Below are positions 9,701 through 17,996 of a stretch of DNA of 64,000 nucleotides, piece after piece (the first letter of the stretch is position 1; each line of letters begins with the position of its first letter). The position numbers were made by a program, and so were the translations under genes. The notes below the pieces were generated by a model. The model was not told the DNA's origin. It made no database searches and saw only the letters and a program-made list of their open reading frames with translations. Origin of the DNA: Nostoc sp. LPT (lineage in GTDB: Bacteria; Cyanobacteriota; Cyanobacteriia; Cyanobacteriales; Nostocaceae); assembly GCF_017115165.1 (NCBI RefSeq), contig NZ_JABXKF010000021.1, positions 29,621-93,620 of the forward strand. The letters are read 5' to 3'.

Positions 9701-10172
9701 TAAACAGGTTAAACATATTTTGCAGCAAACTGGACTTGAGCCATGCTGTTTGAAATTGGAGATTACTGAAAGCTTGTTGCTGGATAATTTTGAATTAGCT
9801 ACCACTGTGCTTTCCCAATTAACAGCGCTGAATGTTGAGATGCACATGGATGATTTTGGGACTGGCTTTTCATCCTTGAGTTATCTACATCGCCTACCAA
9901 TCAAAACCATTAAGATTGACCGCTCTTTTGTCACTAGTATAGGTAGTCGAGGAGAAAATTTAGAAATTATTCGAGCGATTGTGACATTAGCCCATAATTT
10001 AAATATGTCTGTAACAGCAGAAGGCATAGAAACTGTAGACCAATTAGCACAATTGAAGGCTTTACAATGTGATTATGGGCAAGGGTATTTTTTCTTACCA
10101 CCTATGGAACGGGCAGAAGTAGAAATACTCCTTGCTGCTAACTTGTGCGGAAAAAACTTTTTAAAAAGATAA
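6789..10172 (+). CDS. APC-permease-like / PAS / GGDEF / EAL fusion protein
   Basis: The 1127-residue protein begins with about 12 hydrophobic spans (residues 20-450) resembling an amino acid-polyamine-organocation permease, including the early glycine-rich LETWGFGLTGHVGWIG. Two more spans cover about 465-520. A PAS domain follows (about 537-640), then a coiled-coil linker, a GGDEF domain with intact RFGGDEF (about residue 767) and an EAL domain with FEALIRW, MDDFGTGFSSL, IKIDRSFV and AEGIET. Both catalytic domains look intact, so it may make and break cyclic di-GMP in response to a bound or transported solute. That coupling is inference. Confidence 0.93.
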   Translation: MVSNDSARAQNNQHLLMRLPRTLSYLETWGFGLTGHVGWIGTAPIIHAALGPKAILVWFFGTIISFLLNLQVQSLGRHWSDVAGGTPNYTTRLLKNFPDLGRYVALGYFFSWAAAPALYAIILTNLIKVNFETLGISCPETFLKVLFTAIPFILAFSGTRALALLHLFFVLPAILLLLSFCVQGVLWLAFSSANFNFLPTSTHSLSFQEWAKWFFLASYSIYACETTSSFVADSRHPYKTLKFLTVAAWLIPPVFLGGSWVLMCSTQNPIIRDDAFLNLVAASEPFWGESASFLVTLLITISCLLSSATAVSNSPRILYQLALDRQLSPIFALVSRQGVLGPAILLTFLLSLLCLNLGNVSQLVTVAGTCYLMSIMGLHLGLWLCRGKPHVLWPWWSLGFFLLEAVVLIVGGLAWNWRDFLVGLLLPIILMITDVVLRRLRFAPLHPNWWTQRYDTKSNRNNPDFVVLQVIVLVSLICITATISWVIRDFLDRLSNHPQNSFLAILLVTLSFAGVAIACWTTLPQIIAIDEARKQARNLFITTLDTVPDTVLVLDEDGTISQTNAAAEELFQTSIQQLLGQNLNQLLICYRGKPEQWSIRSEQSLKINQGLRIVESTISQPFNSLLREYIVIVRDITKRKLAEEELVQYRYQLEQLVLERTIELIRVNQQLQQDIVKRQEAQEQLLHNSLHDGLTGLPNQRLFLERVQQAIEQAKQQNNYLFAVLFLDLDRFKVVNDSLGHLLGNQLLIAISHRLKSVLRGEDIVARFGGDEFTILIEEIEDIDTAIQVAERIKKVLALPFQLNEHRVFTNVSIGIALSRVDYEQAAQILRDADVAMYCAKSLGKARYEVFDPKMHEGAALLLELETALRNALLKQEEFRLDYQPIVSLTTGKIIGFEALIRWYHPERGLISPQDFIPLAEETGMIVNIGQWVLYEACYQMHKWHKQFLTSQPLTISVNFSGKQITQPGVFKQVKHILQQTGLEPCCLKLEITESLLLDNFELATTVLSQLTALNVEMHMDDFGTGFSSLSYLHRLPIKTIKIDRSFVTSIGSRGENLEIIRAIVTLAHNLNMSVTAEGIETVDQLAQLKALQCDYGQGYFFLPPMERAEVEILLAANLCGKNFLKR

Positions 10173-10246
10173 AATCTTGGGAGCAAATTCTGTTTAAAGA
10201 AACACCTTGTTAAACTGGGTGATTAATTTCACTTGGCAATCTATTC

Positions 10247-11398
10247 TTAGTGTAGTGCTGACTGTAGCTGAAAATTATCTACGTTATCAAGCAATCCTTC
10301 TTCTAACAACAGTTCGTTAACAAAAGTATCAATTTTGTGCCGATCGATATTTTGCATGACTATAATGTGTACCCAATTTTCAGAAATCGCTAACTGCCAC
10401 TTTTTAATTAATCTTTGAGAAGGTTTTTGAAACACTACGGTATTGGAAAATTTATTGAGCATACATGGGTATTCTCTGATTTTAAGTTGTTGGAAAAGAT
10501 ATTGGGCATTATCTATACAGGTCTTCGCTTCTTTCGCTAATCCATCATAACCTCTTGTTTGCATTGCATACCAGAGAATCAGAGGCGTATGACCGTTTCT
10601 AGAACCAAGAATTGTTGTATCTGATGAACCAATATATTCAATTGCTGTTTCAACTTTTTTTACCCATTTTTTCTTGGTTAAAACTACACCGCAAGGCAAG
10701 GGAGAACCAATGAATTTAGCAGAAACAGCTATACTATCTATGGGTTTTTGAAAGTTAACTTGCGGAGCGCCATCTAGAAAGGGTAATATTAATCCTGATA
10801 GGGCAGCATCACAATGAATGTAGTAATCTTTAATCTGATTGCGCTCTAAAATTTCGATAACTTTGTCTAAGTTATCAATTGCACCTTTAACAGTAGTCCC
10901 AATATTTAAATTGACGATCGCAGGATAATTGCGATTTTCGCTAATAAGTTTTTCAAAATGTTCATAATTCATCTCTCCATTAATTTGTGAGTTAACAATA
11001 TTATGTTGGATGCGGAATAGTTTTGCTGCTTTGGGTATGGAGTAATGAGAGTCTTGTGATGAGTAAAGAATACCATTAGGGTAGATTTCTCTTGCTAAGA
11101 ACATCCCATATAAATTACCTTCAGTTCCGCCAGCAGTAACATAACCCCAAAACTCATTTTCTGGAATTTTATAGAGGTGAGCAAAAAAAGATAATACTTC
11201 TTGCTCAAACTTACGAGAATGGAGACCAAAATCTGGTTCAATATATGGATCTCCAGCATTATTTAACAGAAAATTGAAAAATTTGCCGATCGCACTGTAA
11301 TCACAACTTAAATTATATGGATAGCCTGTATGAAACTGCGATCGCTGTTCTATTTGCAGCAGAAAATCAGCCAATTCCTGAGCAATTTTGTTTGACAT
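10247..11398 (-). CDS. Histidine decarboxylase-like PLP-dependent enzyme
   Basis: The 383-residue protein belongs to the group II PLP decarboxylases and most resembles bacterial histidine decarboxylase. Features include GYVTAGGTEGNLYGMF for phosphate binding, H118 in SQDSHYSIPKAA for cofactor stacking, D197 in IHCDAALSG, and K228 in SAKFIGSPLPCG as the Schiff-base lysine. Family members usually have His just before this lysine; here it is Ala, which may alter substrate or rate. The gene stands alone; no antiporter or histidine pathway gene is adjacent. Another decarboxylase specificity remains possible. Confidence 0.85.
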   Translation of the reverse strand: MSNKIAQELADFLLQIEQRSQFHTGYPYNLSCDYSAIGKFFNFLLNNAGDPYIEPDFGLHSRKFEQEVLSFFAHLYKIPENEFWGYVTAGGTEGNLYGMFLAREIYPNGILYSSQDSHYSIPKAAKLFRIQHNIVNSQINGEMNYEHFEKLISENRNYPAIVNLNIGTTVKGAIDNLDKVIEILERNQIKDYYIHCDAALSGLILPFLDGAPQVNFQKPIDSIAVSAKFIGSPLPCGVVLTKKKWVKKVETAIEYIGSSDTTILGSRNGHTPLILWYAMQTRGYDGLAKEAKTCIDNAQYLFQQLKIREYPCMLNKFSNTVVFQKPSQRLIKKWQLAISENWVHIIVMQNIDRHKIDTFVNELLLEEGLLDNVDNFQLQSALH

Positions 11399-12015
11399 AT
11401 CTCTGTATCTCTTAAATTTTGATTGAGTTAATGGATGTTTTAAACGAGATTACACGTATTAATCCATACCTTTATGTTTTTTTTATAATCACCCCATTTA
11501 GCTCTTTAATAGAAGATAATACAGTGAAAATACTGATAAATATTCAGTAATAATACCCATTTTTTTTTTGACAAAGTATATTACACTTAGAACTTCTGCA
11601 TAATACGAAATAACCAGAATGCGTATTACATAAAATATTTTTTCAGTCGCTGAGTGCAACCTGATTTAATTACATATTTAACTTTGTGCTAGTTGCGTAA
11701 TTTCTAGGAATGACTAGGCTATACAGCGAAGTCCGCTTATGCGGACTTCATCATGCTAAAAATAGATTTCCAGAAATTAAATATGGGTTATACAGAACCC
11801 TAATAGAGACTTAGCACTGCTCGTCTCTATATTCTTGCAGTTTTCCAGTAGATGAGGTACAAAATGCAGGACTCATGCATCAAACATCAAGAGTTTCTAC
11901 TTTCTTGTTTCTGTCTTTTGCCTCAAATCCTGTAGTTTTGTACTTCATCTAAAAGAAAACTGCTGTCAGTGCATTTAGCCATTTGTAGTTTGCTAGTGCC
12001 GTGGAATTTTTGCTT
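11399..12015. other. Intergenic region between ileS and the decarboxylase gene
   Basis: This 617-base gap holds no recognisable gene. It contains a hairpin at 11730-11750 (GAAGTCCGC facing GCGGACTTC), a weaker GAGAC/GTCTC hairpin near 11808-11829, a poly-T run at 11561-11570, and a 127-bp inverted-repeat element at 11837-11963. Confidence 0.5.
11837..11963. repeat. Inverted-repeat element with about 34-bp arms
   Basis: The left arm begins GCAGTTTTCC and contains AGATGAGGTACAAAA-like sequence. The right arm is its imperfect complement, ending AAAGAAAACTGC. Together they form a 127-bp MITE-like palindrome with no coding capacity. No convincing target duplication was seen. Confidence 0.5.
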
Positions 12016-14967
12016 TTAAAATTCTCCAGCTAAGGCTGCAACACACCGTTCGCAAATTAAGGGATGTTCTGCTGATTCTCCCACATGAATAGAGTAGTTC
12101 CAACAGCGATCGCATTTTTGCCCGTCTGCTTTCACTACCCCAATTTCCCAGTCTTCCGTCTGCGCTGTATATTTCAATCCTTGCAATCCTTCAGCAGAAT
12201 CTAATAATTCCACTTGGGAAGTCAGCAATAAATACCGCAGTTCGTCAATCCCGTTACCCTTAACCGGGTTAAAGGCTTTGATAGCATCACCTAACTGTTT
12301 GTGAGGGATATGAATCAAAGCTTTCGCCTCCAGGGAAGAACCAATGAGTTTTTCTATCCTGGCTTGTTCCAACACCTTATTAACATCGGTGCGGAGTTGT
12401 CGCAGCACTGACCAAAATTCTGCTAATTCTGGATTACGCCATTTTTCCTCAACTAGTACCCAACCAGCTTCAAATACCGATTTGTAAGGTGTTTTGTAAG
12501 GGAGATATTGCCAGATATCTTCGGCAGTGTGAGATAACACTGGGGCGATCGCTCGTGCTAAATTATCTATTGCTATCTTCAGCACCGTTTGACAACTGCG
12601 ACGGCGTAAAGCATCTTTTGCACTGATGTACAATCTATCTTTGGCCACATCTAAATAAAAGTTGGATAAATCCACGACGCAGAAATTCTGCACTGTTTGG
12701 AAAAAGCGGAAGAATTGGAAATTCTCAAAGGCAACAGTTACTTCCTCAAATACTTCGGTGATGCGGTGCAGCATATAACGGTCAAGTTCTGGCAATTCCT
12801 CAAAAGCAACTGCATCTTTTTCCGGGTCAAAATCATCCAAGCTACCCAACAAAAACCGCGCCGTATTGCGAATCTTCCCTCTAACATCATTCATTTGCTT
12901 AATGATGTTTTTGCCAATGCGAACATCGCCGGAGTAGTCTACCGATGATACCCACAATCGCAATACATCTGCACCGTAGGGCGGTTCTACTTTTTGATTT
13001 TTTCCGCCTTCAATGATTGTATTTGGATCGATCGTATTTCCTTCTGACTTACTCATCTTTCGGCCTTGTTCGTCCAAAGTGAAGCCGTGAGTTAGCACAG
13101 TTTTGTAAGGCGCAATGTCATTTACCGCTACACTGGTGAGCAAACTTGATTGAAACCAACCGCGATGTTGATCGGAACCTTCCAAATATATATCAGCAGG
13201 GTAGCGTAACTCTGGACGCTGTTGGACGACAGCCGCCCAAGATGAGCCAGAATCAAACCATACATCCATTGTGTCTGTACCCTTGCGGTAAGACTTGCCA
13301 TTTTGGCGATAGGATTCGGGTAATAATTCCTCAACTGAAAGTTCCCACCAAGCATCGGAACCTTTTTCGGCGATGATTCCTTGGACGTGGTTGATAATTT
13401 CTTCACTCAGCAGCGGTTCTCCCGTGGCTTCGTCGTAGAAAACGGGAATCGGTACACCCCAAGCACGTTGACGGGAGATACACCAATCAGAACGTTCCGC
13501 CACCATTGGCGTAATCCGATTTTCACCTTGGGCTGGAATCCATTTTACCGTGGCGATCGCCTCTAGCGCTTCTTCTCTAAATCCTTCCACAGAAGCAAAC
13601 CATTGTTCAGTGGCGCGGAAAATTGTTGGCTTCTTCGTCCGCCAATCATAAGGATACTTGTGGGGGTATGGTTCTTCTTTCAACAAAGAACCAGCCGCAG
13701 CCAGTGCATCAATTACCGCCTGATTCCCATCACCCAGCACATTTAACCCCGCAAATTGTCCCGCTTCTTCGGTAAAATTGCCATTGTCATCCACTGGTGC
13801 CAGTATGGGCAAACCGTAACGCTGACCAACAATGTAATCTTCTTGACCATGACCGGGGGCTGTATGTACCAACCCCGTACCCGATTCTGTAGTGATGTAA
13901 TCACCGCCGACAACAATCGGACTTTCGCGGTCAAATAGAGGATGACGATAAGTAGTATATTCTAAATCATTCCCCTTAAATGTGGCTTTTACAGTTAACT
14001 CAACTCCGAAAGTTGAAGATAAACGTTCGACTAAATCAGCAGCAACAATGAGATAGCGGAACCTCACCCCCTCAGTCCCCTTCTCCGTTAACAAAGAGGG
14101 GGAAGCTACTTCCTCACTCCCCCTCCCCGCAAGCAGGGAGGGGGTTAGGGGGTGGGGTTCCACTTCCACCACTGCATAATTTAAATCTGCATTTACCGCC
14201 ACAGCCAAATTCCCCGGAATTGTCCAAGGTGTAGTTGTCCAAATAGCCACACCCAAATCTGACTGATATTCCGCCAACAGTGGTTTTACAGCTTCTGCCA
14301 AACTTGTAACTGCAAAAGCTGCATAGATACTACGGGAAACGTGACCTTCTGGATATTCCAACTCAGCTTCCGCCAAAGCGGTATGAGAACTGGGACTCCA
14401 GTGAACCGGCTTCAAACCGCGATAGATGTAGCCTTTTAAGAACATCTGACCAAACACGCCAATTTGAGCCGCTTCGTATTCCGGCTTCAAAGTTAGATAA
14501 GGGTTATCCCAATCACCCCAAATACCGTAGCGTTTAAAATTATTGCGCTGGTCGTTTACCGTCGCTAGACCAAATTCTTTTGCTTTGTGTCGCAGTTGTA
14601 AAGATGTTAAATTTTGCCGTTCTGCTGATTTCATGTTCTGCAAAACTTTCAACTCAATTGGCAATCCGTGACAATCCCAACCAGGGACGTAGCGAACTTT
14701 ACGCCCTTGTAACATTTGGTAGCGATTAATAATATCTTTGAGAATTTTATTTAAGGCATGACCGATATGGAGCGAGCCATTAGCATAGGGAGGCCCATCG
14801 TGCAGTATAAATAATTCGCCGGGGTTATTTTCAAAGAGGCGATCGTAAATTTTATTTTCTTCCCAAAATTTTTGGATTTCTGGCTCACGCTTGATGGCGT
14901 TTGCCCGCATATCAAAATTAGTCTTGGGTAGGTTTACAGTATCTTTGTAACTTCCTGATTCGGTCAC
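12016..14967 (-). CDS. ileS: Isoleucyl-tRNA synthetase with repeat-derived insertion
   Basis: This class I synthetase charges tRNA-Ile. The GTG start at 14967 is chosen because the product then opens with TESGSYKDTVNLPKT, the usual cyanobacterial N-terminus; a TTG at 15030 is less likely. HIGH lies at residues 67-70 and KMSKS near residue 637. An editing domain lies between them and a C-terminal zinc finger is present (CDRCWNY...CERC). An extra stretch of about 35 residues beginning PHPLTPSLLAGRG interrupts the editing-domain region and is encoded by a palindromic repeat (about 14060-14160). The remainder has normal length, so the enzyme is probably functional. Confidence 0.96.
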   Translation of the reverse strand: MTESGSYKDTVNLPKTNFDMRANAIKREPEIQKFWEENKIYDRLFENNPGELFILHDGPPYANGSLHIGHALNKILKDIINRYQMLQGRKVRYVPGWDCHGLPIELKVLQNMKSAERQNLTSLQLRHKAKEFGLATVNDQRNNFKRYGIWGDWDNPYLTLKPEYEAAQIGVFGQMFLKGYIYRGLKPVHWSPSSHTALAEAELEYPEGHVSRSIYAAFAVTSLAEAVKPLLAEYQSDLGVAIWTTTPWTIPGNLAVAVNADLNYAVVEVEPHPLTPSLLAGRGSEEVASPSLLTEKGTEGVRFRYLIVAADLVERLSSTFGVELTVKATFKGNDLEYTTYRHPLFDRESPIVVGGDYITTESGTGLVHTAPGHGQEDYIVGQRYGLPILAPVDDNGNFTEEAGQFAGLNVLGDGNQAVIDALAAAGSLLKEEPYPHKYPYDWRTKKPTIFRATEQWFASVEGFREEALEAIATVKWIPAQGENRITPMVAERSDWCISRQRAWGVPIPVFYDEATGEPLLSEEIINHVQGIIAEKGSDAWWELSVEELLPESYRQNGKSYRKGTDTMDVWFDSGSSWAAVVQQRPELRYPADIYLEGSDQHRGWFQSSLLTSVAVNDIAPYKTVLTHGFTLDEQGRKMSKSEGNTIDPNTIIEGGKNQKVEPPYGADVLRLWVSSVDYSGDVRIGKNIIKQMNDVRGKIRNTARFLLGSLDDFDPEKDAVAFEELPELDRYMLHRITEVFEEVTVAFENFQFFRFFQTVQNFCVVDLSNFYLDVAKDRLYISAKDALRRRSCQTVLKIAIDNLARAIAPVLSHTAEDIWQYLPYKTPYKSVFEAGWVLVEEKWRNPELAEFWSVLRQLRTDVNKVLEQARIEKLIGSSLEAKALIHIPHKQLGDAIKAFNPVKGNGIDELRYLLLTSQVELLDSAEGLQGLKYTAQTEDWEIGVVKADGQKCDRCWNYSIHVGESAEHPLICERCVAALAGEF
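14060..14160. repeat. Palindromic repeat inserted in frame within ileS
   Basis: About 100 bases rich in CCCCCTC and GAGGGGG runs fold into hairpins and resemble the intergenic CCCTCCCC...GGGGAGGG repeats near 15185 and 32075. The insertion preserves the ileS reading frame and adds residues starting HPLTPSLLAGRG and continuing to GTEGVRF. Confidence 0.7.
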
Positions 14968-15030
14968 AGTCTCATGCCTAGAATTAGGTGTGCAGGTTTT
15001 ATCAATTATAGAAGATAGCCTGAAATCCAA

Positions 15031-15460
15031 AATTCGCTAACACCCCACACGCCAGGCGCTCATGGGGGAAAGCCCCTTCTCTACGAGACGCTACGCGAAC
15101 GCAAAGCGTTCCGTTGGCGCAGCCTCTCGTAGAGAAGGAAAGGCGCTAGCCTCTCCCAAAGGGAGAAGACTGCGCTGGCTCCCCTTAATCCCCTCCCCAA
15201 AGCATCGGGGAGCAGGGTGGTTTCATACAAGCAGAGAAAAAATAAAACTGAGTTTCAAAGCCTCTCCCCGAAGCGGAGAGGAATGGAAGTGGGGTAAAAA
15301 GCTATGCCACAAAACAAGAAATCAAGACTTATATATTTTTCTTTTTTCGTATGAAACCACCCTGCCTCCCTTAGCAAAGGCAGGGGTCTATTGGAGAATT
15401 TCTGTATTGCTATGCAATAGAAAGATAAAGTGAAAGGTGCAGGATTTACCGGAGTTAGCA
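15031..15460. repeat. Repeat-rich intergenic region upstream of the Lin0512 gene
   Basis: Dispersed palindromes fill this gap. At 15074-15139, TTCTCTACGAGA faces TCTCGTAGAGAA around an inner CGAACGC/GCGTTCG-like hairpin. CCCTCCCC and GGGGAG runs follow, and then a 154-bp element with 17-bp ends at 15212-15365. No gene is supported. Confidence 0.6.
15212..15365. mobile_element. MITE-like element with perfect 17-bp terminal inverted repeats
   Basis: GCAGGGTGGTTTCATAC at 15212-15228 is the exact reverse complement of the 17 bases at 15349-15365. The 154-bp interior has no open frame of interest and contains an internal CTCTCCCCGAAGCGGAGAG hairpin. This is the structure of a non-autonomous transposable element; the parent transposase is not in the window. 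Confidence 0.6.
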
Positions 15461-15826
15461 ATGGCGCGTAAACGCTTGATTATCGAGATGGGGATGGGAA
15501 TAGATCAGCATGGACAAGAACCAACAGTAGCAGCATCTAGGGCAGTACGTAATGCGATCGCTCACAATGCGTTACCTGGTGTTTGGGAGGTTGCAGGTTT
15601 AAGTCATCCCAATCAAATGATTATAGAGGTTCAAGTAGCAGTGCCATATCCAGAACAAGTTAGAGAAGAAGAGGTACTAGCTGTATTACCATTTGGTAGA
15701 AAAACTTTGATCGTCGAATCTGGAGGGATGATAGTTCAAGGGCGGGCGATTCCTGAACTCAACGATAAAAATGACGAAATGTTGATTGCGATCGCTGCTG
15801 TTACAGTTCTAATCGAAGATGAGTAG
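15461..15826 (+). CDS. Lin0512 family protein of unknown function
   Basis: The 121-residue product starts at the ATG encoding MARKRLIIEMGMGIDQHG, six bases after a GGAG ribosome binding site. An upstream in-frame GTG at 15437 would place that site inside the gene. The compact alpha/beta protein has conserved MGMGIDQHGQ and VAVPYPEQV segments of the small conserved Lin0512 family. No biochemical role is known. It is a single gene after a repeat-rich spacer. Confidence 0.85.
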   Translation: MARKRLIIEMGMGIDQHGQEPTVAASRAVRNAIAHNALPGVWEVAGLSHPNQMIIEVQVAVPYPEQVREEEVLAVLPFGRKTLIVESGGMIVQGRAIPELNDKNDEMLIAIAAVTVLIEDE

Positions 15827-15949
15827 CTGAGGTAATTCCTCTAGAAACAGAAAGTTATAGAAAAGTTATTAAGTTATTCGACTACCGACTTCATTTGTGC
15901 AGACGCAATTTTTAATTGTCAAGTATATTTGCTGATTACTTGATCAAAA

Positions 15950-16310
15950 AGCCTCATTTCTTTATAAAAATACCTGTTTACTTTCTCAAAATACTTAAAT
16001 GCTTTCTCAAAATGACCTTTGACTTATTCAAAAGCTGTGTTTGCTTTCTCATTTTGGTGTTTTCCGCAAGCAAAACGAGCTTTGACTTACTCAAACCCCA
16101 GTTTGCTTTCTCATTTTGGTGTTTTCCGCAAGTAAAATGACCTTTGACTTACTCAAACCCCAGTTTGCTTTCTCATTTGGGTGTTTTCCGCAAGTAAAAC
16201 GAGCTTTGACTTACTCAAACCCCAGTTTGCTTTCTCATTTGGGTGTTTTCCGCAAGCAAAACGATCTTTAACTTACTCAAAATGCTTGAATGCTTTCTCA
16301 TGGTTAATTT
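15950..16310. repeat. 62-63 bp tandem repeat array
   Basis: Units beginning CTTTGACTTACTCAAA start at 16017, 16080, 16142, 16204 and 16266, a spacing of 63, 62, 62 and 62 bases. Each unit also contains TTGCTTTCTCATTT and GTTTTCCGCAAG. Shorter decayed units extend upstream to about 15950. The array fills the gap before the Rieske gene and encodes no plausible protein. Confidence 0.85.
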
Positions 16311-16395
16311 TTGAATCACTCTAGAAATGTTCTATCTCTGGGACTAAAAATTTTCTAATCCAAAAGTATAAAATAATAGAAACCTGGAGAAAAAT

Positions 16396-17754
16396 ATGTC
16401 ATTAGAAACAGAGACACTACAGGCGACACCACCAACTTCTACTTTTGAGAAACTTGAGGAGAAGCAAGAATTTAACTGGAGGCAATGTTGGTATCCCGTC
16501 ACCTTCGTCAAAGACTTACCTGCTAACCGCCCTCATGGCTTTTCCTTGTACGATGAACCTTTGGTTTTATTCAAAAACAAAGATGGACAATTTATCTGTT
16601 TAGCAGATCGTTGTCCTCACCGTACAGCTAAACTTTCTGATGGACAAATTATTGACGGCAAAATTGAGTGCTTATATCACGGTTGGCAGTTTGGCAGCGA
16701 TGGCCAATGTCTGCACATTCCCCAATTAGCAACAGATGCAAAAATTCCAGTCAATGCTTGCGTGCCATCCTTTAAAGTTGTGGAACGCCAAGGTATGATT
16801 TGGGTATGGGCTGGCGAAAAAGAAACTGCTGTTGATGAAATTATTCCAATTTTGCCAGATTTAGATAAGCCAGGATTTGTGTGTGCAGACTTTATATTGG
16901 ATCTGCCTTATGACCAAACATATCTAGTCGAAAATGTTATCGATCCTGCTCATGTTGCTATTAGCCATAATGGCACTAGAGGGGGTGGTAATCGGAAAAA
17001 TGCCCAACCGCTAGAAATGGAAGTACTAGAGAATTCTGTTCAGGGGGTTAAAGGCAGGTGGCGGGGAGCTAACAAATCAAATGAAGCCTGGAAGTATATT
17101 GATTTTGTTGCTCCAAGTCTTGTGCTAAACACTGCTTATATTGAAAAAAAAGATTGGACATTTGGACTAGCTTTGTATTCGATTCCTTTAGGTAAAGGGC
17201 GATGCCGTCTTTTAGCTAGAGGTTATCGTAATTTCATGACTTGGGGAGTCAAGCTGAGGCCACGCTGGCTCGATCACTTAAATACGAACAAAATATTGGA
17301 GCAGGATTTGCCTCTGATTGCGGGACAACAGGCAGAAATTGAGCGCTTGGGAAGAAGTCTCAAAGAATTATATTTGCCGCTGAAAACATCTGACACATTA
17401 GTGATTGAGTATCGCAAGTGGCTAGATAAATTTGGATCGTCTTTGCCTTTTTATCACGGCTATTCCACGTGGAAAAATGTTGAGAATGACGAGTTGAATT
17501 CAAAGCCGATTTTGCTAGACAGATTTTCGCGACACATACTTATTTGTAGTTCTTGCAATCGAGCTTATCAGGTGACAAATAGGGTCAAACAAGGTTGTAT
17601 AGGGGTAGCGATCGCTCTAGCTGCTGTAGCAATACTTGCAGATGATTCTAGAATCAGAATCGCAGCAATATCAGTTTCCATAGCAGCAATTGTCATGTCT
17701 GTTATGGCTCATACACTCAAAACTCACTTTGAGCATTCCTACACTCGTCATTAA
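16396..17754 (+). CDS. Rieske 2Fe-2S oxygenase, pheophorbide a oxygenase-like
   Basis: The 452-residue protein has a Rieske domain with cluster ligands C73-x-H75 and C92-x2-H95 (CPHR...CLYHGW). A mononuclear-iron oxygenase region contains NVIDPAHVAISHNGTRGG, the N/D-x2-H-x3/4-H type metal site. A C-terminal pair of hydrophobic segments follows (about residues 400-440). This is the layout of the PaO/Tic55/chlorophyllide oxygenase group, so a membrane-bound role in tetrapyrrole or related ring oxidation is likely. The substrate cannot be read from the sequence. A GGAG ribosome binding site precedes the ATG. Confidence 0.88.
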   Translation: MSLETETLQATPPTSTFEKLEEKQEFNWRQCWYPVTFVKDLPANRPHGFSLYDEPLVLFKNKDGQFICLADRCPHRTAKLSDGQIIDGKIECLYHGWQFGSDGQCLHIPQLATDAKIPVNACVPSFKVVERQGMIWVWAGEKETAVDEIIPILPDLDKPGFVCADFILDLPYDQTYLVENVIDPAHVAISHNGTRGGGNRKNAQPLEMEVLENSVQGVKGRWRGANKSNEAWKYIDFVAPSLVLNTAYIEKKDWTFGLALYSIPLGKGRCRLLARGYRNFMTWGVKLRPRWLDHLNTNKILEQDLPLIAGQQAEIERLGRSLKELYLPLKTSDTLVIEYRKWLDKFGSSLPFYHGYSTWKNVENDELNSKPILLDRFSRHILICSSCNRAYQVTNRVKQGCIGVAIALAAVAILADDSRIRIAAISVSIAAIVMSVMAHTLKTHFEHSYTRH

Positions 17755-17773
17755 AATAGGTATTGGGAACATT

Positions 17774-17803
17774 TTGTAGTAAGCACTAAAGTGCTTACTA
17801 CAA
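17774..17803 (+). terminator. Perfect hairpin after the Rieske oxygenase gene
   Basis: TTGTAGTAAGCAC pairs exactly with GTGCTTACTACAA around a TAAA loop, 20 bases past the stop codon, followed by ACTTTTC. The same GTAGTAAGCAC core recurs near 59780, so this may be a dispersed repeat that also serves as a terminator. Confidence 0.55.
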
Positions 17804-17996
17804 ACTTTTCATTACTAGCTTAGACATTGTACCGATACATGTGTAGTAAGTTTGCTCACCTTAAACGATTTGCTCAAACCTCAAGTCTTGTTAAGTGACG
17901 ATCGAGTTAATGGCTCTGCGCTAAAGTAAAAATATTGGGATAAAAATCTCTGGCAGTAAGTTCAATAGACCAATAATCTTTACCACTGCGGCGATC

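Noticed and set aside
15062..15433. 123-codon open frame upstream of the Lin0512 gene
   Set aside because: Composed of dispersed palindromes and a MITE-like element; no protein family.
15916..16140. Phe/Leu-rich 74-codon open frame
   Set aside because: Lies within the 62-63 bp tandem repeats and reads through repeat units only partly.
15950..16310. Possible CRISPR array
   Set aside because: The whole 62-63 bp unit is repeated with no variable spacers, and no cas genes are nearby.
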